Below are positions 10,286 to 22,298 of a stretch of 64,000 nucleotides of DNA, piece after piece; positions within the stretch are counted from its first letter, which is position 1, and each line of letters opens with the position of its first letter. The notes beneath the pieces are model-generated. The model was not told where the DNA came from, searched no databases, and saw nothing but the letters and a program-made list of their open reading frames with translations. Position numbers and translations under genes: made by a program. This DNA comes from Taenia hydatigena (Eukaryota; Platyhelminthes; Cestoda; Cyclophyllidea; Taeniidae): contig JADWOT020000005.1 in NCBI GenBank assembly GCA_036345935.2, positions 18,144,369-18,208,368 on the forward strand, read 5' to 3'.

Positions 10286-11050
10286 ATGGACAAAACGCAT
10301 ATTCCCGCTTTGACATCGCAAATGCCTCTTTATTCTATCGGCGGCATAGCCCATCAACGACATTCCTGTCAACCTCCTCTACATCCGCAATTCACTGAGC
10401 GAATGCAACAGTTAAATGTCGCCGGGACACCTTCTGGAGAGACGTCAGTTAGCAGCACAATGCAGGCGACGGCCAACCCCACCTTAGGTTCGGAAGTCAA
10501 TTATGCCTCTGCCCAGTCCTCGTTCAGTCTTGAACCACTTATTTCATCGCTAGCTGCACTACAAATCACAACGGATGCAGAAGCACCTGTTGACAGTTCA
10601 AGTCCCTTATCTTTGACTTTGCAGTCAACTAATGCGAATAGCTACAATACCGACTGGGCTTCTCACGATAGTTCAAGGCAAGAAGTTCTTCGAAATTTCC
10701 ATCAATCGACTGGGTGGGATGGTCAAGCTCACAGCTGTGAAGGATTTGAAGGAAACTGCATTTTGTGCTGCCCTAGTCGGATGTTCCAGTACACCTATGT
10801 AACCAACGAGGCAGAAAACGGTCTAGATCTGACTTTGAAATCGTCTGCATCAGCTACTTCGTCGCGAGAATCTGTTCCGCCTGGGGCTTTGCACCCAGGA
10901 CATCACCAAGGCGTCTGGCCACGTGACACATCTGGTGAAATTCATTGCACCGCTTCGTGGCCTAATAACTCAGCGATCTCATCATTCCCATCTCATTTAG
11001 GCTACAATCGGTCGGTTCCTGATTGGAGACGAAGTTCCCCGGATGTGTAG
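10286..11050 (+). CDS. Degenerate TAZ-family protein, left-arm copy (254 aa)
   Basis: A 254-codon uninterrupted frame that starts at the first ATG after a 49-bp 5'-UTR intron. The N-terminal part (MPLYSIGG...HQRHSCQPPLHPQF, residues 13-36) resembles the start of the TAZ1-only gene at 26298-27029 (IPLGTENIF...QQHSGCPSYPQW). Residues 149-163 (HSCEGFEGNCILCCP) resemble the last zinc site of TAZ1 (HWKNC...C..C), preceded by VLRNF, like the TAZ1 helix NVLRHL. The first two zinc sites are gone. The rest is low-complexity Ser/Thr/Gln/Asn, as in disordered coactivator linkers. The protein is identical to the right-arm copy at 36214-36978. It probably can no longer fold a full TAZ1 domain; whether it is expressed is unknown. 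Confidence 0.55.
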   Translation: MDKTHIPALTSQMPLYSIGGIAHQRHSCQPPLHPQFTERMQQLNVAGTPSGETSVSSTMQATANPTLGSEVNYASAQSSFSLEPLISSLAALQITTDAEAPVDSSSPLSLTLQSTNANSYNTDWASHDSSRQEVLRNFHQSTGWDGQAHSCEGFEGNCILCCPSRMFQYTYVTNEAENGLDLTLKSSASATSSRESVPPGALHPGHHQGVWPRDTSGEIHCTASWPNNSAISSFPSHLGYNRSVPDWRRSSPDV

Positions 11051-12050
11051 TCTGAGTTCAAGCACATGGCTGGCGCGCGTACTACGTCAAAGGTGAGAGT
11101 GAAGTCTTCCCTAGTGCCTGCGAGTGTAAGCTATAATGTGCGAGAGTTTTGAAGAAAGCTGGACATCGCAGAAGATGCTTGGATTAATCTTCGAATAACA
11201 GTTTCCTGTCTCCGTAGCAACCCCATTAAATGAGCCTAGCAAAGTTGTGATTTCGAAAACAGCTTTTTCAATGTGTACGCTTTCTGCTCGTGGCCTGCCT
11301 GATTTTCTTCGAATTGGCAGGCATAGTCGAAGTTGGACGTGTTAAGGCTAAAAGAGGTCATAACTACATCTTCTTCCTTCTGATCTACGGAAGCATCACA
11401 TTTGGGGTAAATCAATGGAAAGGGTTGTCAACTTATGAGGCGTAAGCTTCTTCAACGCATAATAAATTACAATTCTTCAGCAAAGGCAGTGTGACTTGTA
11501 CGTGGCGTGATTCATTTGAAGATGACTGCAATTGTGAGTTAAGCAGGTAAAAGTTATGACTTGATAGGACCTAACCGAAGTGGCAACAGCTTTTGACACC
11601 TAAGGTAAAGTAATGCGGGATCCATTGGGTTGGACGAAGCAATCCACAACTGGTGATTGTGCTGCGCTAAAGGCAGGTAGTGGATGGTATGAAAGACAAT
11701 TGGAATGAGTCGCAAGATCAAAAGCTCGCGTCAATTTTAATTGTAACAGTGCTTAGTGCAACCACAGCTACCGTAAACTGAACCAGGGATAAACTCCGTC
11801 AGCTCATGTATGGGCATCAAAGCGCCAAGTAAATGGTACGATGGCAAAAAACGCCCTGGTATTTGATTCTTGAGGCACGTCTGTGTGATGACTAATTGTC
11901 AAATGAGCTGACCTCAACTTGTAGCGCCGTGACTGCGAGGGGGAAGGGGGAAGGCCTGGATATTGACTACTCGCATGTACGTGGCCTGACCCGGAAGTAA
12001 CATGGCATGACAATGCCCCCAGGGGTTCACTTCGCCTTTCGCTGAGCGAA

Positions 12051-12052
<2 letters not shown>

Positions 12053-12090
<38 letters not shown>
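12053..12090 (+). repeat. (TG)n microsatellite, about 19 units
   Basis: Uninterrupted TG dinucleotides. The mirror locus in the right arm (35,105-35,210) has about 52 units, the largest difference between the arms. Confidence 0.95.
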
Positions 12091-12094
<4 letters not shown>

Positions 12095-12239
12095 GTATAC
12101 ACACGTGTATCAAGGCTCTCCCAGTGCTACTGTGTACATGGCCGCACCAAATAATACGCACATTTCTGCTCTAGCATAACCACCAATGCTGGAAGGTTGC
12201 AGCAATGGCAATCAGTCATTTTGAAAGTCTTCTTACAGT

Positions 12240-12719
12240 GTGGTGATGAGGAGCCTTTGCGTGGAGATATTGATGGCTAACCACACAGTTATGGAAACCT
12301 CCAAGCCAAGTAATGGAGTATTAGCAAACACCACAAATCTGTCTGTGGATACGCCGACTATGTTCAATTTCTCCTGGCCAAGTCCTACCTTGGTCTTTCA
12401 ACCACTTTTCCACTTACACGCGACACAAATTTGCGGATACATGCACACATGCATGTGTGGGCATACGTACATACAAATGGTCCGGTTCCGTGGAGCGTAT
12501 GGATTCACTGTCTTACAGCAACCTAGATTCCTCCAGTAGTCTGCGAGGCGATTCCGCATGGTGTGCGATGAGACACTCATTCATGTCCATGGCATTTGCT
12601 TTAGTGCGGGTGTCATATTCGAAACGTTTGGCACGCTGAGTTGCACTCTCCATTACGGGAAATTGGAAGTCCGATAAGTCGGGAGTTCCAGCGACCCGCG
12701 TGGTCCCAACAGCATTCAC
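12240..12719. other. Inner end of the left arm: open frames of uncertain status
   Basis: A 99-codon plus-strand frame (12240-12539, containing a MANHTVMETSKPSNG start after a TTCTTACAG acceptor-like site) overlaps a 68-codon minus-strand frame (12513-12719, with CLIAHHAESPRRLLEESRLL). Both are identical in the right arm (34659-34958 and 34479-34685). Neither has a recognisable domain. At most one is real. Confidence 0.2.
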
Positions 12720-13527
12720 AGATGAGGATATAGCACCTAGTCACGTCCTTATTCGATTTATCTGTCTTCTGTGACCGACAAACATGTTTGTAAACTCAAA
12801 CTCTTTAAGGGTTTGGATCCAACTTTGAGTTCTACGGCCTGTGTACTAATATCCTTATGAGTTTGCTGCGTCCGCCCACTTCTTGATAGCTAATCGCCGT
12901 TTAAAACGGTCCCATCGGAGTCGTCCCGCCATCAACCAAAACAATAGATGTTGTTTGGAAGCCACAGTGGGAAAGTTTGTAACGACTTGGGCTGTCCTAA
13001 TTTCTGGTGAAAAACACACCTTGCAAGTAATTGACTGATGTATTCACTCCCACCATAAAACAATGTTATGAAAGGATGCTGTGGTTTGTTACAACTTGAT
13101 TGACCTTGACCCAGGTTTGCTCTAAGGATTGCTTCATCCATGGTTTTGTGCTATGATCAACTAGGAGTTTTGATTGCCTTCACACTTGCCCACGTTCTAA
13201 CATGGCTACTGGATAGCAGCATCCCTGAAACTGAACTATTTCGCTCTGGTGAAGGGGAGGCGACGCTACGCATAAGCGACAAACGTCCATAAGTCATACA
13301 GATCCATTCGTTACGCACATAACACCACTTAATGACACTTTCCAAGGCGCCTTAGCATAAAGGTCAATTCATGTCGTGATAGTTAAATGGCATTTGCTTA
13401 GCAGGCGATGTGTCCTAACACACTTTCATAAATATACTTCGATGTTTGCCACAAACTCCGAAACCATGGAAAGTGGTGATGTCGTTGTTTTTGGGACCGA
13501 TAAAGTGAACTAGTTTATTCCTCAGCA

Positions 13528-13863
13528 TTTTTGAATAATGTAGTTATCGATAATGCTGACACCGTGTCTTTCTCAGTCCTGGAGTCTGCCCGACACTGAT
13601 CCAAAGCATTCAAACACACTTTGGAGGCTACGAAATTGTGTTCAGAAGGGGAAGCGGAAGAGCCCCTATTTGGAGGTGGCCTTGTTAAGCCATTTGTATC
13701 GAAAAGGTGGAAAAATGGGACCAAAGTATTGCGTACTGCTGATGCAAGCTGTCAAAGCACTCCGATTGTGGGAGCGAACATTGAGGAACGCGCTGTTTAC
13801 GGGCCTAATATGCAACTCATTCAAAGTATAATCATCACAATGTTGTGTTTGTTTCAAAGGGTC
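13528..13863 (+). pseudogene. Coding-like frame with one in-frame stop, unknown family
   Basis: The frame runs FLNNVVIDNADTVSFSVLES, meets TGA at 13597-13599 and continues in the same frame with PLFGGGLVKPFVSKRW, DASCQSTPIVGANIEE and YGPNMQLIQS. The residue composition on both sides of the stop looks like that of a folded protein, so this may be a retrocopy or decayed exon. A TTTATTCCTCAG acceptor-like site precedes it. I do not recognise the family. Confidence 0.3.
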
Positions 13864-15346
13864 TGACAAAGTAGGTTGTGCAAAGCTGGCACTTAACTAA
13901 CGTTGACGTTGGTATTGTGGTGGTAATGTAGCTTGGTGGTGTGTACAAGCTTCGCCAAAATGCCACCGACTTCATGCCTTGCGCACGAAGTGCATATTAC
14001 TTGCTATAGATCCACCGAAATTCGCCATTTTATGTCCCCTTGTAAGTGATTTTGCCATGCAGCTCTATAATAAAAAGGGACTTTATTGGATTCTTGCTGA
14101 GGCGGCCATGCAGGCGTTAGTGCATGATTTTCTTCGAAGAATGCCTATGAGCACAACTTCCCATTGAAGTATTTTATGCAAACGACCAAGTGGCTCCTCC
14201 GTTGTCCACAAGTAGCGCACTCGAGGACGATACACACGTTCCTCGGATTCGGCATTGAGAGGATTCAAATAAAGGTCAAATGCACAGCCGAATAAGTAAA
14301 TGCTAGTAATTTCCTCTTTGGTTTGAAAAAATGTCGGTTTTTAGTGTGATTGTCTCTTCCTAAAAAACATTTTGCGGCCGTAGATGTTAATAGCTTAACT
14401 CTCGATTTTAGGAAAGTGAGCACTTTGAGTCTCCATTACCGTACCTTCGCTGGGTGAATCAGCCTCCAGACCATCCTGCTATCTCCCACCATTTCTGTAA
14501 CCCAAGTACTTGGACGTATATTCTTCTTCCGTCTTCTGGGATATCTTAGGGACTCCATTGGTTCGTAAAGAGCATATATCCTGATTTCTACTGCTGGATG
14601 TGCTGCGGACGAGAGAATCGGGAAGAGTCCAGGGAGAAGGGCAGAGAATGCCTCAGGGGAGCTACTAGCAATAGAATTGACGTTAGCTGTGAACCGCTTG
14701 GAAAAGTTCGTCAAGCCAATTAGGTGAACATGCGATGCCATCACCACTTCTCCACCTGCTGGATAAAACCCAGATGGACATGGCTGGACAGCTCCGAAGT
14801 GCGAACAACGTGACAAGAGAGAATGAACGAAACCTTATTCTCATGGGACTGTATTCAATTCCGTCCTCTGTTATATGACTTTTTGGGCAAGTGTTTTTGC
14901 GAAGAGCTATGAGCACCCGTGATAGCCACTACGATTCCCCGTCTCCAGTTCAGTTTCCATACAAGACATAACTCCAACTCCTGCAGAATGGTTAAGAGGT
15001 ATGCAATTTCGATGACTGGCACAGCAGCTGTGTCGTGGGTGTTTCCATTCAGCACTGCTTGCGTTGTGATGGCTGATGCAGGCTTACAAAGGCAAGAACT
15101 GGGGACTGACTATAGAAGAATAGTGCTATGCCCTTCTGTTTTATTAACTCTCAATTAGTTGTCTGCATTTAACTTGGAAAGCATCTTTCCTGTGAGTGAA
15201 TGTGCGCATCCATCTTGCGACAAACACTGTGTTCAGTTGAATGAGTGAGAGGGATGTGAGGTTGTTCGATGTAGCACAACTGCCTCTTAGGCAAAGAAAC
15301 CTAACAGCAGTCCGATCTTTATGCACTTCCTTACCACGTGAAACAA

Positions 15347-15631
15347 TTGAGTAACTTTGGGTAAAATGAAGCCATTCGAAAAAGCTAATAAGGAGGTCGT
15401 GGAAGCGACGGAAAGGAAATTAACCCATTCAACACTTAAGATTAAACTCACGGAAAATGAGCTCTCAAGTACTCGTGACTCCATAGCATGAATGCTACTT
15501 ATCATCGACCAAATCAAGTTTGAAATCTGCTTAAATGCAACCTTTTGGATAAGGCGAGTCATTGGTCGAACGGTGATGTAGCCACTTTTCGAGTTGCTGG
15601 TTGATGATGACGTTCGTGTCAACGAATACAT
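15347..15631 (-). CDS. Possible two-exon small gene, unknown
   Basis: An ATG at 15631 opens a frame (MYSLTRTSSSTSNSKSGY...) that reaches a GTGAGT sequence after AMESRVLESSFS. A matching CTCCTTATTAG acceptor about 67 bp further on continues in phase to LFRMASFYP and a TAA, giving about 77 aa. The unspliced frame is also open for 114 codons, so the intron is unproven. No domain is recognised. Confidence 0.22.
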
Positions 15632-16078
15632 AAAAGGTTAGTACGCTGTAAGAAGTCACAGTTTATAATGCTCTTTATGATGCCAGTGCAATCATTTGTA
15701 AGGTAACTAAATGTGGCTAATCACCTTATGGTTCTCGAATCCCCCTTTAAATACCACCAATGCCATTCAAAATTACCGTGTTTGTCTGTAATTAAAGCGT
15801 ATGAGCCTAATTTATGCATCCATTTAAGTGTATTTCAACGTGCTTTGATGTGTTGTTTAAAGGCGTGCATGGACTCGCGCAGCTCGAATCATAAGGTTTG
15901 GGTCACGCCAATCGGTTCCGTAGGTTTAGCTAGCTGTGTTCATGTTGGAGGTCTTAGTCACACAGTTGCCTTATGGGAAGGATAAAGTTACTTTTCCGAC
16001 CTATCTTAAACATCGGTGTTTATGTGTAGGGGCATTTAGTCCAAAGGTAACGGTTGTAGCATTTATTTTAGTGGCATA

Positions 16079-16793
16079 ATGGAAAGGCGTTCCATTACCG
16101 AACCTGCATTACCAACGCCGACTTCCAACAGCGGCAATTTAAATGATGAAATGCGGCAATATTTGCAACTTTCCCAACTCACACAGAACGAACTGTCAGC
16201 AGGGGATTCAGATTCGACCGAGTCAAGGTTTGGTGGCACCAACACTGCCTCTGAAACTGCACAGGATGTAATCGATGACTTTGTGCAGGCGCTAGGCGAA
16301 TTGCGCATCATTCCAGGAGGTAATAATGCACCTAACCGAACTGCTTCTGCTGTTTTCTCACTTGCAGAGCTTACTGTTGCGAGCACGAAGTCTCGCAAGC
16401 AGACCATCGGTGAATTGTAAGTAGTTGCCTTTTTTCACGAAACAATGCGTTAGAGCAAGGTGCGCATTGGGACATTACAATAGTGGATGTTGCAATGCTT
16501 CGCCCTCACACTCATGGGGTTTGCAGAGAAGGCGGAAAATGCGATGTCTACAACGAATGAAGTTGAAGTGTAGCATTTTTGGTGGATTTCGGAGGAAGAC
16601 ACCCAACTGTGCAAGGATTGGAGGGAGGTTCGAATTCGACGAAGACAAGTTACAGAGTTTTGCATGTGGAGACGATGCCGACACTCCTACTTTGTGTTAT
16701 AATTGCTTAACCCCTAAGTGGACTTTTTTAAAATCCCATCACATGTCTTCAATCCCTTTACCTGACCGCTATCATGCGAAAAGGAGGCAGTAA
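16079..16793 (+). CDS. Two-exon Ser/Thr-rich and Cys/basic protein, unknown family (215 aa)
   Basis: Exon 1 (16079-16416) and exon 2 (16484-16793) are joined across a 67-bp GTAAGT...ACAATAG intron, giving 648 nt in one frame. The ATG lies 6 nt after a TTATTTTAG acceptor-like site. Residues 1-112 are acidic and Ser/Thr/Asn-rich with a helix-prone stretch (DVIDDFVQALGELR). Residues 113-215 are strongly basic with Cys residues (GCCNAS, RCLQRMKLKCSIF, SFACGDDAD, LCYNC). Exon 2 has relatives at 3489-3818 and 43329-43535, both minus strand, which is the main support for coding. The layout, an acidic disordered half and a basic Cys half, would suit a small nuclear regulator, but this is inference. 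No named domain is recognised. Confidence 0.55.
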
Positions 16794-19700
16794 AATGGCT
16801 TTGGTCGAATGCTTCCTGCCTTCTTTATTCGTGTGCGATTGAGATTGGGAGTGGCCCAGGGGTCACTCATTCTGGCTATCCAGCAGTCCTGCGGTCCACC
16901 AAGGTACCATTCAGCACGGGTAGCAATTCACCACTGAGAGCTACTGCATTCGTATACAGATAGACGTGTTCATCTAGAATTCAGTAGCACGGATGCAATT
17001 CCGTTTCAAATAAGGGGGTTAGAATTTCTTCTCTAGCAACAGCCAAATCGGAAAAGATTTCATTGCTAGACGAAGGTTTTCATTTGATTTGTTCAGTCGG
17101 ATGAGATACCTGCACAAATGACTGGCATTATGAAAGCTTCCTACGATGCAAAAATACAACCGTGTTGCATTTTATGATTGTCGTTGGGACGAATACCTTG
17201 ACATGCTCGACCTTGCACTGTAGGGTGTGCAGGGTGATCAGCACAATTGGTGCAATGTAGCAACATATCACTCAACGCATGATAGCGGTCCCCATTAAAT
17301 GGCAAGGCTCATCTCCTTCTAGCTTTCTTCAATTGTGAGACAAAAACTTCGTAGAGAAGGGACAATGAAAAGAAGCATCGGGCGATTAATTGTGTAATGA
17401 GGGAGAATACAAGCAGATGCATTTACTCACATTTACATTTCCTGCTTTTGAGAGGAGGGTGGTACTAATGATAAACGTCATCGAAAGTATAAGGCCAGTT
17501 AGCGAATAGAAAAGATTCAACATGCATCAGAAAGAAGAGTTTCCCTGAACTTCATGAGAAGCAAAACAGGATTCCCAATAGCTAATTAGTGCTAGAAATG
17601 CGGCAAAATTTGAAGAAAATAAGGCGCAAAAGTAGATGAAAGTGTAAGTGAAATGTGATGCAGAGTCAGGGCTCAGAAAGTAAACACTGACAAATTACAC
17701 AGGAGAATAATTAAACAACAGCAAATACAGAACGCAAACGTACAATGACCACATTGTGGAATTAAGAAGCGCTAGACAAGGGAAAATAAATGGTGCAAGT
17801 TCCAAGACATCCAACTGGATACGTGCAGTGCACCGATGACAGGATTGGGAGCCAATGCAACGAATACCGAATCAAGTTGTGCCTGCAAGTGGATCTCTAT
17901 GTCAGCCGCAATGCTGCGATGTGGAGATGAAGCGACTGAGTTCAGGGGAGAATGTTGCAGAGGTCGTGAGCAAATGCTGGTGGTCACACGTGAACGTGTG
18001 CGGTGCACTGCTGACAGCGCTACTACATACCTCTCAGTAATGTCGTCCAATATTCCATCGGCCGTAATACACAGAGAAGCGAATCTATTCTACAATGTCG
18101 ATTTCGATCATTTTAGTTCCAAGCATTATTGCATCACAAATGTATACCAACGTATGTGCTGCTTTCTGTAGGTAAAAATGCACTTTTCTGGGTCTTGTTT
18201 TTAATCTACAAGTACCACTGTCTTCGATGCAACGATTCCGCTCTCCTTTCAGACCTGATGCATCTCTTTACTCAGAGTGCTAATGGACATTGTTTTGGTT
18301 GCAAAATAATGAGTTGCAAACTAGATATCAAAGTAGCTTGATGCATCATCTAACCACTAAGGACATGCCGTTATGGCGACCGGACTGCCTCCGTATTTAA
18401 GTGCAGTTACTGTTAATCTCATGTCCGAAAGAGAAGACAGAAACAATGTAAGGCAACATAGTTATTTGAAGACGACCATTCCTCTATGTTACAGGAGCTT
18501 AAATGTGTAAGTTTAACCCAAAAGTAGTGTGAACACAACTATGACTATGTGACCATCCAGGGCCAGTCATAAAATCTGCTTCCCCGTTTCTGACACCCAG
18601 AGGACCCAATCCGACAGTGGTGGTTCGGTTGTTAGTGTCGATTCTCCGATCGTTGCGCTGGTCGCAGTCTTTCGCTGCAAGCCACTGTACTACTGGTCAA
18701 GCCGCCTCCCCACCGATTTGTGGCACGTAAAAACGCACAAAAATGCTAAGGCCTAACACTCAATGCCAACTATTATCGCACTGAATGCATGGGCCTCTAT
18801 GTGATGAGATTGTACTCGTGCTCGTGGTGCGAAGATCAGCTAACTAGTTCATTTGATCCTCATTCAAATGGACATCAACAGACTGTAGTTCAAATTTATT
18901 CTGCTAATTCAACTCATTTGAGTGATGAATTAACGCATGTGCGGATGCAAAGGTACACAAGCGTTGTATTGATGTCTAGGCTAGTACACATTTCTCCGAA
19001 GTGCCTGCAATTTCTTGCAGAATGCAATTAGTTTCAAGAGTGCTTATGAAAGTGCTACGAGCTTTGAATGTTGGCATGACGCAACGACGATTTTCAAGCA
19101 CAAGTCAATACCTTTAAGCAGCGTTTGAGGTCCGGAGTTATAAAATGAATCAAACAAGGTAAAATGAAAAGCGATAAGTGGATTCTTGGAAAGATTAGCC
19201 CTTCTGAGTTTATTGAACCTAACCATTTTCTGATTTCTTCAAAGACTTAAATAGATTCCTCACCCACTTACCCGTATTACTGATTTAATAAGTAATCGGA
19301 CGTTCGGCAGCGAATATCTGCTACTCTAAAGTTGCACAAAACAGAGAGGTGTACCACAAGTGCCTTGGGGAAGTAGTTAGAGAGGAGAAGGGAGACACGA
19401 GGTGTGGTGGTGGAGCAGACGATAAGGCCGACCAAGGGAATGAAGCCAGAGAAACAAGTCAACCTTTCTCATGCGACCATCGGTAACAATGTTCGTCTAC
19501 GTGACACCAAAGGTGATTCGCTGTCTGGTGTATATGAGGTTTTTAATTCGGAGTCGTAGATGGTATCCTTACGAAATTTCAAGCTCACATTAAGGGAGAT
19601 GCTTAGGACAATTAAAATAAATCCGAGATGTGTGTACAAAGGTGTGAACGCAAGCAATGCCATGCCCGACGGAACTCTACTGACCACTGACAGTTCTCCT

Positions 19701-20043
19701 AGAGTAGGTTCTGCGAACTCGTCCGCAATTGAAAGTTTGTTAAGATCACTCCATTTTGTAAAGCATTGCCGAAATGGATGCCACCAGTCCCATTCATAAT
19801 AATCACTAACCAACAAGTGCCAGTTCACTTAGGAATTTGGGTGCGGCCGAAATGCCCTCAAGACGAAAAGCCACAATGATCTCGAACAAGTGTATTGCCA
19901 TGCAAAATTAAGCAGAGTCTTGAGGTGTGAGTGATAGCGTTAGTGATATCTAGGGCTCCAGTTTGCTAGTCGATTCATATAAGACTCAGTGGACGCGAAT
20001 ACGGGTGCCATAAATCTCACTGCACCTCACTAGACGTCGAACA
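16794..20043. other. Unassigned spacer sequence
   Basis: No supported gene. It contains a 50-bp dispersed repeat copy at 18,627-18,676. Near 19,560-19,799 there is a plus-strand frame (AMPDGTLLTTDSSPRVGSAN...) whose start resembles 1,775-1,880. That frame belongs to the duplicated flank of the KIX genes and may be a decayed first exon. Confidence 0.35.
18627..18676 (+). repeat. 50-bp dispersed repeat, copy 1
   Basis: GGTTGTTAGTGTCGATT(C/T) then TCCGATCGTTGCGC and TGGTCGCAGTCTTTC, matching 22,299-22,348 on the other strand with only one or two differences. The second copy lies exactly at the broken end of the 22-24 kb gypsy element. Confidence 0.7.
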
Positions 20044-20877
20044 TCAGAATTGGTAGCTTTTGACATGGCTCCTGCGTAACTTACGACACGAAGCAAAAAG
20101 TAGACTATAATATGCTTCACTACTTGGAGCTGTAGTGAATATGCTGTTTTCGAGCCTAATTAGGGTCACAAGACGGTCAATCACTCGTCGATGATTACGG
20201 AATGAAGGATCCAGGTACGGAATGAGGAACTTGGCCCTAAAATTTGTTGATTATTGACAATAGATAGGCACTTACATTTTTCGGACGATGTAGTCCCGGA
20301 ACTTTTCATCGAAAGCAGCTTGCCAATCCGCCTCCTCAAGCTTAGCACTTCTACATTGGGGAGGACAACTCGCAAACACGTCACCGTTAATAGGCTGTGA
20401 ATGGCTTTCAATACTTTCAGGCAAATGCGCGAACATCGTGCACGATTGTGACCAGGGAGCATCGAATCGTTGTGTGGCATTTGCTAGACCAGTGGCGAGA
20501 CCACCAACTTCGCTGGACTGCGAAGTGACGATGGGATCAGGCTGACCACGTCGCCGACTAGGAATGAATATCACGGGTGCACACACAACACACTTTTCAT
20601 CGGTGCAGTTCCGCCAGTGGGCAATAAGGTCCTTCGAAGTAGTGCAATAAGCTCTTTCACAGTCTACTTCTCTTCCGCATTCTTCCATGTGCTTAAGCAA
20701 ACTTCTAACTTTGCCGCAATTAGGGATAGTGCAACACGCGGACGGCACCTGATCTTGGCGGCAGCAATGGGCGTGCAGCAGTAGACGGAGATGCTGTTGT
20801 TTGAAGTGCACAAATTTTAGATTGGTAGGGCTTAAAGTCGTTGGTTGATACCCTGTGGCAGATTTGGCATTTGCCAT
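20044..20877 (-). CDS. TAZ1 + KIX mini-coactivator protein (two exons, 264 aa)
   Basis: Exons (minus) are 20877-20276 and 20236-20044, separated by a 39-bp GTAAGT...TTTTAG intron; the spliced frame is 795 nt ending in TGA. Residues 24-103 form a TAZ1 zinc finger: LLLHAHCC, CCTIPNC, KHMEEC, VDCERAYC and AHWRNCTDEKCVVC supply all twelve ligands of the three HCCC sites. Residues 184-256 form a KIX domain: ADWQAAFDEKFRDYIVRKM, then a DPSFRNHRR linker and SSEAYYSLLF with the Tyr pair that contacts phospho-CREB in CBP. Between them lies a Ser/Gln/Pro-rich linker. CBP/p300 exceed 2,000 residues and carry bromodomain, PHD/RING, HAT, ZZ and TAZ2; none of these follows here, since the stop lies 20 residues past the YY motif. 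Role inferred: binds activators such as CREB or HIF-like factors without acetyltransferase output. The ATG follows a CCTTCTAG acceptor-like site by 4 nt. Confidence 0.85.
20237..20275 (-). other. 39-bp intron inside the KIX domain
   Basis: The intron interrupts the Met codon after VRK (AT|G) with GTAAGT and TTTTAG ends. The KIX-only gene has a 37-bp intron at exactly the same codon position and phase, showing common descent of the two genes. Confidence 0.85.
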
Positions 20878-22298
20878 CAGCCTAGAAGGAAAATGATGGT
20901 GTATGCGAAGGATGCTTTAGTTTGTGCGTTAACTTCGTTGAGTCAAAGATGCAAACTGAAGGGATATCAAACGTGAGCTCGTCCAAAGCACCCTTACGAA
21001 AACAAATCATAGCCATGGATGTTTAAATCTACCTTTGCTTCATTGGCAAAGATAGCTACGCATATAACCGACCTTTCGTTGCGTGTCTTATGGACAGTGT
21101 TCGAGTGAACTTGGCGATTGCCAGCATCTCTGCTTGAGAACTCGTCATGGTCATCAAGGTCGAATGCAAGACAAGCTTCTTTTTCTATAAGCCATGAAAA
21201 GCGACGACACTGTTATTACACTTTATTCTCATTCCCCAACTTAGCCTATATTTTTATTTCCAAATGCTATCTTAACCTTAGTTTTTTAAAGCGATTGTTT
21301 ACTCAACCATTATAGAGAGCCTATTGGGTAATTAGGAAATCTACCGAAACAGATGATGTTGGAAGAATTTGACGATCCATTCCGCCAAAAGAGCTAATAG
21401 GCCAACTGAGATGGATTATGGTGGAAGGAGTTAAGATTGTATGATAGACCGCAGTGGCGTTCATGAAACATGCTTGGATGGCGCAATGAAAGAGCCAGAC
21501 CGAGTTGACACTTTTGAGGATTTTCGGTGACCCTACATGACGCGCTCCAGTGGCCGCATCTTATCTGCAGACTGTGTTCACTGAAATCTAATCCACCCCC
21601 AACTAAGCCAAACGGGTGGAAGTCAAAGCACCAGAAATCGACTATTAGAGTAGGCTTGACTGGACTCTGCTCGACTTGACTCGCCTCGAATGGACTGATG
21701 CACTGTATGGGCTTCGACATCGTCTTGCCCTCCTCGGTGAACCGAACCAACGTCATGCTTTGAACTGGCCACCATTAGCACCGGTCGACTGCTTTGTTTG
21801 GCGTCATGTTTGGGTCCTACTCCAGATGCAATCAAATGTATGCGGCTGACAATACACAGCTTCAGCTGATCATTAACCAAAAAACATACAACTTGATGTG
21901 CCCACACTCGTGTTTCACGATTCCGTTGCGAGCCGCCACATCTTAAAATTAGACAGGATATACTATCCATGGCTTTTATGGTCGTTTTAGCATTTACACC
22001 TATATCGATATAAAATCAGCGAATTGCTGTCCTTGGAGCTCCACTGTCTTCTTGAAAATGTGTCCCTGTGCATTCTGAGCAGTACCAAACTGCAACATCT
22101 GACCCACTTTGTTGCCTTAATGTAAGGATTAGAATAAGGGACTTCTCCATCTTCCCTGAAAGGTAGTGGATTACTAAAAGGCCTTCTTTCCACCTGACTA
22201 ACATATCGAACGTTACCTTACGCTTTGAATTCCAGAAAACATCCACTGAACCAGTGGCAATGCCAGCACTTGGCTGAGAAGCTGCCAAGCCGTGAAAC
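20878..22298. other. 5' flank of the TAZ1+KIX gene and unassigned sequence
   Basis: About 21,061-21,170 matches the flank of the KIX-only gene at 2,931-3,040. The remainder has open frames only on conflicting strands, with no domain or paralogue. Confidence 0.35.

Larger units (their letters stand above)
4316..12735. repeat. Left arm of a large near-perfect inverted repeat (about 8.4 kb)
   Basis: This segment is the reverse complement of 34,463-42,949. Paired coordinates sum to 47,264-47,265 from the outer end to the microsatellite and to 47,198 inside it; the 66-bp step is the length difference of the TG/CA microsatellite. Long stretches are identical, including the whole 254-codon frame at 10286-11050. 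The differences I found are scattered single bases, mostly in the gypsy remnant, one extra G near 42,530 and the microsatellite. The inner ends are sharp: identity stops at TATAGCA (12,735) and its complement at 34,463. The 21.7-kb spacer is unique to the centre. Confidence 0.95.
12736..16078. other. Inner spacer, left part: mostly unassigned, with two doubtful coding relics
   Basis: Apart from the relics at 13528-13863 and 15347-15631, I see no supported gene. About 15,780-15,900 resembles 44,290-44,420 in the same orientation (shared core GGACTC...CAGCTCGAATCA), another sign of block duplication in this region. Confidence 0.35.

Noticed and set aside
14436..14916. Possible KIX relic on the minus strand (SSSPEAFSALL)
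   Set aside because: The likeness is confined to a few residues, two overlapping frames compete, and the diagnostic Tyr pair and linker are absent.
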